Positions 1 through 5,262 of a DNA stretch of 5,262 nucleotides are shown here, one piece after another. Each line of letters starts with the position of its first letter. Within the stretch, counting starts at the first letter, position 1. The position numbers and the translations under genes are program-made. The DNA comes from Thermoplasmata archaeon (GTDB lineage Archaea > Thermoplasmatota > E2 > DHVEG-1): positions 1 through 5,262 of the forward strand of contig QMTB01000115.1 of NCBI GenBank assembly GCA_003649845.1. Reading direction: 5' to 3'. The notes under the pieces were generated by a model that saw only the letters and a program-made list of their open reading frames with translations, was not told the DNA's origin and did not search any database.

Positions 1-1020
1 CCAAATATATCTATATCTGGTGTGAACAACATATTTTCATCCCATCCCAAACGATGGGATGAATTGTAGGCTTGTTTATCTAGGTAACCTTTGATTGTTT
101 TTCAAAAGTGCAAAAGTTTTGTTGTATATACACTACACCTGCTCTCCTAAGTTTTCTATATAGGTTTATATCGGCAGAGTCAACACGAGCAGCTGCGATA
201 TAAAATTTTAGATGTAGGTTTTCATATATTATTTGATCAAATAATTCTTCAGCTTGTGAACCTTTAAATAGAAAGGAGTCGTCAACAAAAGCTATATGGG
301 TGAAACCCATCTCTTTAATATATTTCAATTCTTCTATGATATATTCTATGGAATGTTTTCTATATCGATGCATAATTTACGGGAGCAAAAAGTGCAGTTA
401 AAAGGGCAACCTCTACTTGTTATGATAGATGTAAACTCACTTTTTTTAAAGATGGGTCAAATTCTCTACCATAAACATATCTTCTTATTAGATGATAAGA
501 TGGAAAAGGTAGAGAATCTAGATCTTCTATATAACTTGGTTTCCCTCCAAGTTTAATCTTATCTTCTTCTCTATATACAACTCCAGGTATATTTGAGAGA
601 GGTTTCCCATATTTCAATGCATCACTTATAGATTCTACTATATATTCTCCATCACCTAATACAATTATATCAGCTTCTGTTTCTAATAATGTTTTCTCTG
701 AGAAAAGGGTACAGTGAGGACCTCCAAGTATAACTGGTATATCTGAATTATATTTTTTAATCAATTTTACTATATGTTTTACCTGTGGATAGGAGTGTGT
801 TAATGTTGTAATACCAACTACATCTATTGAATCTATTATATCTAGAATCTTCTGATCATTATATGGTTCAGCTGAGAAATCTAATAATGTTACTCTACCA
901 CCGTTTTTCTCTATTATACTTGCAATAGATAGTAAACCTTGAGGTGATGCTACTCCATAGAATTTTTGTTCTGGTTCTATGAATAGAGAGAGTAGGTGGA
1001 TATATTAGGAGGAAATTCAT
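1..1020 (-). pseudogene. B12-binding-type radical SAM protein, frameshifted and 3'-partial
   Basis: Reading across frames gives one protein: start MNFLLIYPPTLS, then EPEQKFYGVASPQGLLSI and a Rossmann-like cobalamin-type domain (DVVGITTLTHSYPQV, PVILGGPHC, IIVLGDGE), the linker LDSLPFPSYHL, the radical SAM cluster loop TSRGCPFNCTFCSRK (CxxxCxxC, Cys codons at 408-406, 396-394 and 387-385), then HRYRKHSIEYIIEELKYI and FVDDSFLF. Lesions seen: a frame change in a CT run near 990 that fits loss of one CT; a one-base loss near 424, where TAA at 422-420 follows SLHLS; a one-base loss near 374; several small disruptions around 80-115 with TAG at 82-80; and another frame break near 20. The stretch expected to read like YIQFGIESGNQRVLD is scrambled, while INKPT downstream is recognisable. 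Family members are usually about 450-480 residues, so the last quarter lies beyond the left edge. Substrate unknown. Sequencing error is the alternative, but the lesions at 990, 424 and 374 are not in homopolymers. Confidence 0.82.
36..63. repeat. 10-bp perfect inverted repeat with 8-base loop
   Basis: TTCATCCCAT at 36-45 pairs with ATGGGATGAA at 54-63, around the loop CCCAAACG. It lies inside the decayed radical SAM reading frame, next to a frame break. A terminator role is unlikely because no T-run follows on either strand and the gene's remaining conserved sequence continues through it. It may be a chance palindrome or a scar of local rearrangement. Confidence 0.5.
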
Positions 1021-1042
1021 TAGATTTCGCCTTCTACTCTAT

Positions 1043-1056
1043 GTTTTATATAAAAC
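1043..1056 (-). promoter_or_regulatory. Palindromic TATA element before the broken radical SAM gene
   Basis: GTTTTATATAAAAC is a perfect 14-bp palindrome whose centre is about 30 bp before the ATG at 1020. That is close to the archaeal TATA-to-start spacing and would give a very short leader. No convincing Shine-Dalgarno sequence lies between it and the ATG. The symmetry means it could also be bound in the plus direction, but the plus-strand gene has a better placed element further downstream. Confidence 0.55.
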
Positions 1057-1136
1057 GCTATTAACGGGGTTTTTTATTAAATTGTCCTTTCTTTTTAAAC
1101 TATAGGTATAGTTAAAGAATTGAGATTGAGGGATAA

Positions 1137-1145
1137 ACTTAAATA
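1137..1145 (+). promoter_or_regulatory. TATA element of the surface-protein gene
   Basis: ACTTAAATA is centred 24 bp before the ATG at 1165, the spacing expected for an archaeal TATA box of a leaderless transcript. The same nine bases occur on the minus strand before the intact radical SAM gene. Nothing resembling a Shine-Dalgarno sequence separates it from the ATG, which supports leaderless translation. Confidence 0.6.
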
Positions 1146-1164
1146 TTTATGAATCGGTATTAAA

Positions 1165-2640
1165 ATGGATAGAATGAAAAAGTTTACTCTATTCAAACTT
1201 CCTATATTCAAGATACTGGTAATAGTTGTTGGTATAATTATAGTAGCCTCTGCATCATTCATCCTTCTAAGTGGAACCAGCAATTCTGAGAGTGACGATA
1301 AAGAAGCTCCTAAGATATTATGGGTTTCTGGTAATTTAACTGTTCCGGCTGGAGGAGAAGCTATAATAAATATTGATTTTACAGATAATGTAGGTGTAAC
1401 TACTGCTATATTATTCTATAGAAGTGCAAGTAGAGAGACATGGAATAATACATCAATTATAAATGGAACTGCAATAATATCTATTCCAGCGTCACCAGTC
1501 GAAAACTGGTATTATTATATAGTTATAGATGATGCAGCTGGTAATGGTCCTATAGGTACTCCTTCTGCAGATGGATCAAAATATTATACTATAACTGTTA
1601 ACTCAAATTCAGATGAAGAGTTCTCACATAGTGTTTTTATTGAAGAAAGCTCATCTATGAGCTGTAAATTTTGTCCAAAGGTTAGTAAAAGAATACATGA
1701 ACTATATCAATCTGGGAAGTATAATTTCTATTATGTAACATTAGTTCAAGATAATTCTATAGCTGATAAAAGATTGAAAGAGGATTATAATCTACTAGGT
1801 AATCCAACGGTTTATATCGATGGTGGCTATAGCGTAGTTTTTGGTGCTAAATCAAAGGATGTATACGAGGATAAGATTAAAACAGCTCTTATAAGAGATG
1901 TGCCTAAGATCGCTGTAACATTAAACGTAGAACTTAAAGAAAACACTTCTAAAATTAATATAAATGGTGTTATAAAAAATGGCGAGAGTTCAACCTATAA
2001 AGGTAGATTAAAGGTGTATTTAACAGAAATTGTATCTACTAAATGGCAGGATTATGATGGTAATCCTTATCAATTTGCATTACTAGAGTTTGTGATTGAT
2101 AAAGATATAACTGTTAATGGTAATAGTGAGTATCAATATTCAAAAACTATAGATGCATCAAAATTAGACCCAGAGAATCTAATGTTTTTTGCAGTAGTAT
2201 TTAATAAAGAGGGTGTCAAAAGATATTCTAATCCTGACGATGAGGAAAATGAATTCACCGCTCATTTCGCTGATGCTGTTGCTCAGGCTAGTGTTTCAGA
2301 GGAGCATAATCTACCACCATCTATAGGTATAACACATCCTAAGAGAGGGAGAATCCATATATTAGGGAGAGAGATATTTAAATCTCTATCTTTGAAAAAC
2401 ACTCTGATACTTGGTAGAATAACGATATCTGCAAATGCCTCTGGTGACTCTGCTGTAGCTAAAGTAGATTTCTATCTCGATGATAATCTTGTTAAAACCT
2501 GTACCTCTCCGCCATATGAATGGAAATGGACTAAACCATCTATATTTAGATTCCATCATACCTTAAAGGTTGTTGCAACAGATGATACTGGTAAAACTTC
2601 TACTGCTACAATGGATGTTATAGCTTTTATCCTCCTCTAA
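1165..2640 (+). CDS. Membrane-anchored Ig-like / Omp28-thioredoxin-like surface protein
   Basis: This 491-residue protein has a basic N-terminus (MDRMKKF) and one hydrophobic helix at about 12-36 with no lipobox, fitting a signal anchor with the rest outside the cell. Residues 48-146 form an Ig-like beta domain (TDNVGVTTAILFYR, WYYYIVIDDAAGN). Residues 154-242 resemble Omp28/thioredoxin-fold domains: EESSSMSCKFCPK with Cys167 and Cys170 as CxxC, and GNPTVYIDGG supplying the cis-proline candidate Pro214. Residues 247-372 are a second beta domain (WQDYDGNPYQFALLEF). Residues 385-488 hold a further Ig-like domain with GREI, VDFYLDD and YEWKW. N-glycosylation sequons lie at about residues 57, 94, 95, 100, 260 and 424. 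The role is inferred to be thiol-disulfide exchange or a disulfide-stabilised surface function; no partner is encoded nearby. The ATG is placed 24 bp from the TATA centre; Met4 is a possible alternative. Confidence 0.85.
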   Translation: MDRMKKFTLFKLPIFKILVIVVGIIIVASASFILLSGTSNSESDDKEAPKILWVSGNLTVPAGGEAIINIDFTDNVGVTTAILFYRSASRETWNNTSIINGTAIISIPASPVENWYYYIVIDDAAGNGPIGTPSADGSKYYTITVNSNSDEEFSHSVFIEESSSMSCKFCPKVSKRIHELYQSGKYNFYYVTLVQDNSIADKRLKEDYNLLGNPTVYIDGGYSVVFGAKSKDVYEDKIKTALIRDVPKIAVTLNVELKENTSKININGVIKNGESSTYKGRLKVYLTEIVSTKWQDYDGNPYQFALLEFVIDKDITVNGNSEYQYSKTIDASKLDPENLMFFAVVFNKEGVKRYSNPDDEENEFTAHFADAVAQASVSEEHNLPPSIGITHPKRGRIHILGREIFKSLSLKNTLILGRITISANASGDSAVAKVDFYLDDNLVKTCTSPPYEWKWTKPSIFRFHHTLKVVATDDTGKTSTATMDVIAFILL

Positions 2641-3931
2641 TATTTTTGATATTGAAACTAGATACAATATGTCTACCTGTTACAACTGAGGATGGATAAA
2701 AACCCATTTTTAAACTGGAGATACATCTACCTATACTTTTAGATGGAGCATAGAATTTTTGATATACTTTTCTCACTCCATCTAATAATTCTTTAGGTGT
2801 TAGATGTTTAGGTTTAAAAACAACTGTATGGAGGTTATACTGAGACCAATCTTTAGTTAAAATACGTCCTTCTCTATCTAACTGTGAAAACAATGGTGTA
2901 CCGGGGAAGGGTGTTAGAATTGTGAAATCTGCTATATTTATACCGAGTATTTCAAGGTGTTTAAGTGTTTCATCAAATACATCAGGTTCATCTCCATCGA
3001 AACCAAATATGAAATCTCCGATTATAGGTATATTATTTGAGTGTAGATTTTCTACTGCATTACTATAGGTTTCTATTTTATTTGTATATTTTCCAGTTTG
3101 ATCTATATTTTCTTGTGAGAATGATTCAAATCCTACTAACCATGCTAAGCAACCTGCTTCTTTTGAAAGTTTAACAAGTTCTTCATCTCTAGCTAATACA
3201 TCTACGTTTCCATTACACATGAAATGTTTTTCAAGTTCTCTCATTCCAGCGAATAACTCTTTTGCATATCTAGGGTTTATAGTTAGAGAGGTATCATAAA
3301 ACATTATAATCTTCTGTGGTATAGATCTAATCTCTTCTATGACATCCTCAACTGGTCTCATATAGAAGATGCTGCCATTAGGTGTATTTGACTCTGGGCA
3401 GAAACTACATTTATATGGACAACCTCTAGTTGCTTCTACTGCTCCTATGAGCATGAAACCAGGTAGCTCTACTCTAGTAGGAGGTATCTTGATTTCTGAA
3501 GGGTAATCCTCTGGTGGATAAATCTCTTTAAGATGGTTATTCTCCATATCATTTAATAGAGTAAGCCAGTTTATCTCTCCTCTACCTAATAGTATACTAT
3601 CCGCATGTTGCTTTGCTTCTTCTGGTAATGCTGAAGCATGTAAACCGCTTAATACAACTTTTACTCCTTTTCTTCTGAATATATCAGCTAGATAATATGC
3701 TCTATATGCTGAAGCTGTAGTGAAATGGATATTAACAAGATCATATTTATCAATAGGAGATACAGGTTTGTATCTCTCATTAACTATAGTTACTCTATGA
3801 TGTTTAGGTGTAATAGCTGCTAGTCTCCTAGGATATAATGATGGTAGTATAGAAAACATAGTTAGAACTGTTTTTTCAAATAGGTATCTAGTTGGTCTTG
3901 TCTTCAACTGTTCAACTATTAAGATGTTCAT
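2627..3931 (-). CDS. B12-binding-domain radical SAM enzyme
   Basis: This intact 434-residue protein has a divergent cobalamin-binding-type Rossmann domain at about 35-135 (YDLVNIHFTTASA, VKVVLSGLHAS, DSILLGRGE). It lacks a DxHxxG motif, which is common in this radical SAM class. The radical SAM barrel follows at about 163-340, with EATRGCPYKCSFCPE giving the [4Fe-4S] ligands Cys171, Cys175 and Cys178, then MFYDTSLTINP, LVGFES and GDFIFGFDGDEPDVF. TPFPGTPLF leads to a C-terminal region (WSQYNLHTVVFKPKHLTPKEL, VYQKFYAP) resembling the DUF4070-like tail of HpnP/HpnR-type enzymes. Family members use S-adenosylmethionine, often with cobalamin, for methylation or C-C/C-S bond chemistry on unactivated carbons. 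The substrate cannot be read from sequence; lipid modification is one possibility. The first ATG is about 31 bp from a TATA centre. It diverges from the adenylate-forming ligase gene and overlaps the surface-protein gene tail to tail by 14 bp. Confidence 0.9.
   Translation of the reverse strand: MNILIVEQLKTRPTRYLFEKTVLTMFSILPSLYPRRLAAITPKHHRVTIVNERYKPVSPIDKYDLVNIHFTTASAYRAYYLADIFRRKGVKVVLSGLHASALPEEAKQHADSILLGRGEINWLTLLNDMENNHLKEIYPPEDYPSEIKIPPTRVELPGFMLIGAVEATRGCPYKCSFCPESNTPNGSIFYMRPVEDVIEEIRSIPQKIIMFYDTSLTINPRYAKELFAGMRELEKHFMCNGNVDVLARDEELVKLSKEAGCLAWLVGFESFSQENIDQTGKYTNKIETYSNAVENLHSNNIPIIGDFIFGFDGDEPDVFDETLKHLEILGINIADFTILTPFPGTPLFSQLDREGRILTKDWSQYNLHTVVFKPKHLTPKELLDGVRKVYQKFYAPSKSIGRCISSLKMGFYPSSVVTGRHIVSSFNIKNIRGG
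2641..2648 (+). terminator. Possible weak oligo-T terminator
   Basis: TATTTTTG directly follows the TAA of the surface-protein gene. A run of five T is compatible with intrinsic archaeal termination, but it has no hairpin, is short, and lies inside the coding region of the convergent gene. No comparable T-run is visible on the minus strand just past the radical SAM stop. Confidence 0.25.
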
Positions 3932-3957
3932 ATGGTATTCTATAAATCAAAGACAGG

Positions 3958-3966
3958 TATTTAAGT
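3958..3966 (-). promoter_or_regulatory. TATA element of the intact radical SAM gene, possibly bidirectional
   Basis: On the minus strand this reads ACTTAAATA, identical to the element before the surface-protein gene, with its centre about 31 bp before the ATG at 3931, implying a leader of only a few bases. On the plus strand the same bases read TATTTAAGT, a weaker match, centred 33 bp before the ligase ATG at 3995. No other element in the 63-bp gap (3932-3994) is well placed for the ligase: AATATA at 3975-3980 is too close to its start. One near-symmetrical element may therefore serve both genes. Confidence 0.5.
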
Positions 3967-3994
3967 AATCAGGGAATATACGATTAATCGAAAT

Positions 3995-5262
3995 ATGAAC
4001 CCTTTTATATTGTTGAAACTACTGAAATGGTATATGTGGGATATAGGTAACCTTGAGCATTTATCACAAAAGAAATTAGAATCCCTTAAAGATAAATTAT
4101 TTATAGATACTGTTAGAAGGGCTTATAGTGTTCCATTATACCAAAAGTTGTTTAAAAAATCCGGTGTGAATAGAGAGGATATAAAAGGTATAGAAGATGT
4201 AGATAAACTTCCTATTATCTCAAAAGATGATTTAAAACAGTTTACACATGAAGATTTCATCCCAAATTCTAAGAGAAACAAGTTGATACCTGTTTCAACA
4301 TCTGGTACTACAGGTAAATCCCTCTCAATATATGTTGATTTCTCAGATATAATAATAGGTTTACTAGGTTATCTTAGAACAATTAAAATATATGGTTTAA
4401 AATGGTGGAAACATAGGTTGTCCGTTATAGGAGATTTTGCTCCTCATACTGCTGAAACAGGATATATAAAGAGAGGGGTATTCAACAATCCTTTGATCTC
4501 CCATGTTTTCAAGAGGGTTCAATGGCTTGATACAAATAGTAAACCAGAGGTTGTAATTAAAGAACTTGATAGGTTTAAACCAGATTTTATAGGTGGATAT
4601 GTTGGTATGCTTGGCCATCTAGCTGTTTTAAAGAAACAAGGTGAAGGAAAAAACATCTCACCTAGATATATTGCCTCTACTGGTGCTGTTCTAGATCCAG
4701 AGCTTAAAAAATTTATTGAAGAAGCTTTTGATACAAAGGTTTTTGAAGTATATGGTGCAACAGAAACTGGTCCTATTGCATTTCAATGTGAAAAAGGTGT
4801 ATATCATGTGATGTCTGATCTACTTCATGTAGAAGTTTTAGAAGATGGAGAACCTGTTGATTCAAAGAAACCAGGTCATATAGTGGTTACAAAGTTATAT
4901 GGTAGTGGAACACCTATTATACGTTATAATGCATTGAATGATATAGTTGCTCCATTATATGAAGAGCATGATTGTAAACTCTCTGGTGATCTATTATATA
5001 GGATTTATGGTAGAGATAGTATAAGGCTGTATCGGAGGGATGGTAAAATTATACTTGGATCTGTTATTGCAAGGGTTTTCAGTAGAATTCTATATGAACT
5101 TCAAACGAGTATGATCAGAGATGTTAAAATTATTCAGAAGAGTTTCGATGAAATAGATATTCTATTGGTTATAGATGAAAATCTTAGAGATATCGGTCCA
5201 TCTGTTGAAGATGTTTACTCTTTATTAGAGAAAGGATTAAAAGAGATATTTGGTTCAAATAC
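3995..5262 (+). CDS. PaaK/CapK-type adenylate-forming ligase (3' end outside window)
   Basis: An open frame of 422 codons runs from this ATG to the window edge without a stop. It matches the phenylacetate-CoA ligase / CapK / coenzyme F390 synthetase group, which activates a carboxylate (or, in F390 synthetase, a nucleotide link) with ATP. Visible in order: a helical N-terminus with RRAYSVPLYQKLF (about 41-53), LPIISKDDL (72-80), the phosphate-binding loop STSGTTGKS (101-109), DRFKPDFIGGY (192-202), STGAVLDPE (228-236), the adenine-site motif YGATETGP (253-260), IIRYNALNDIV with ATP-ribose Asp316, and the hinge region GRDSIR (339-344). The C-terminal small domain has begun; perhaps 20-40 residues are missing. 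In the central motif RY is separated from Asp by four residues rather than the three of RYRTGD. There is no upstream in-frame start after the TAA at 3962. It diverges from the radical SAM gene. Substrate unknown. Confidence 0.88.
   Translation, partial: MNPFILLKLLKWYMWDIGNLEHLSQKKLESLKDKLFIDTVRRAYSVPLYQKLFKKSGVNREDIKGIEDVDKLPIISKDDLKQFTHEDFIPNSKRNKLIPVSTSGTTGKSLSIYVDFSDIIIGLLGYLRTIKIYGLKWWKHRLSVIGDFAPHTAETGYIKRGVFNNPLISHVFKRVQWLDTNSKPEVVIKELDRFKPDFIGGYVGMLGHLAVLKKQGEGKNISPRYIASTGAVLDPELKKFIEEAFDTKVFEVYGATETGPIAFQCEKGVYHVMSDLLHVEVLEDGEPVDSKKPGHIVVTKLYGSGTPIIRYNALNDIVAPLYEEHDCKLSGDLLYRIYGRDSIRLYRRDGKIILGSVIARVFSRILYELQTSMIRDVKIIQKSFDEIDILLVIDENLRDIGPSVEDVYSLLEKGLKEIFGSN

Larger units (their letters stand above)
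1021..1164. other. Divergent intergenic region
   Basis: This 144-bp gap between the broken radical SAM gene and the surface-protein gene holds the two TATA elements listed separately. A GGGG followed by six T lies around 1067-1075 on the plus strand, but no plus-strand gene precedes it, so it is not called a terminator. I see no RNA gene, repeat family or small gene with a credible start here. Confidence 0.6.

Noticed and set aside
80..82. In-frame TAG codons in the radical SAM gene as possible pyrrolysine codons
   Set aside because: The flanking sequence is out of register with the family, and other frame breaks and a TAA occur in the same gene, so decay or sequencing error explains the TAGs better than recoding.
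296..556. 86-codon plus-strand open frame
   Set aside because: It lies antisense to the conserved radical SAM core, including the CxxxCxxC loop; its sequence resembles no family and it is a shadow of the minus-strand coding signal.
1005..1020. AGGAGG-like Shine-Dalgarno sequence on the plus strand near 1008-1013
   Set aside because: It is the complement of the MNFLL start of the minus-strand gene and no plus-strand gene begins downstream at a suitable distance.
1067..1075. GGGG plus T-run as a terminator
   Set aside because: No plus-strand gene ends upstream of it and no stem precedes it; it sits upstream of the minus-strand promoter.
1095..1283. 62-codon minus-strand open frame
   Set aside because: It is antisense to the start and membrane anchor of the surface-protein gene and covers that gene's promoter; its hydrophobic look mirrors the complementary strand.
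4397..4618. 73-codon minus-strand open frame
   Set aside because: It is antisense to the well supported adenylate-forming ligase and has no family resemblance or promoter.

Overview
The window looks like part of an AT-rich archaeal chromosome, by eye about one third G+C. Three things point to Archaea: TATA-type promoter elements (ACTTAAATA, or a TTTTATATAAAA palindrome) sit about 24-33 bp before each start codon, no start has a clear Shine-Dalgarno sequence, and the large surface protein has a C-terminal Ig-like module (GREI, YEWKW, HTLKVVATDDTGKTS) of a type I recall from Thermoplasmatota and related euryarchaeal genomes. The phylum assignment rests on memory of that module and is tentative. 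Arg codons are mostly AGA throughout, including in the broken gene, so nothing looks compositionally foreign.

Layout, left to right. (1) Positions 1-1020, minus strand: a B12-binding-type radical SAM gene broken by at least three frameshifts plus further damage near the left edge, where it also runs out of the window. Its protein is recoverable by moving between frames. Its promoter region still looks intact. (2) 1021-1164: a divergent intergenic region with one TATA element for each direction. (3) 1165-2640, plus strand: a membrane-anchored extracellular protein with an Ig-like domain, an Omp28/thioredoxin-like domain with a CxxC motif, a second beta domain and a C-terminal Ig-like domain. 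(4) 2627-3931, minus strand: an intact second B12-binding-type radical SAM enzyme of a different subfamily, overlapping the surface-protein gene tail to tail by 14 bp. (5) 3932-3994: a 63-bp divergent promoter region. (6) 3995 to the right edge, plus strand: a PaaK/CapK-type adenylate-forming ligase, truncated only by the window end.

How they might work together is inference. The intact radical SAM enzyme and the ligase diverge from one short control region, which is compatible with joint action on a carboxylic acid or lipid-like substrate. A nearby second radical SAM gene has been lost or is being lost. The surface thiol protein has its own promoter and need not belong to the same pathway. 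I found no RNA genes, CRISPR arrays, transposases or obvious mobile elements. I see no clearly new system; the most notable points are the decaying radical SAM gene, the divergent radical SAM/ligase pair and the archaeal Omp28-like surface protein.
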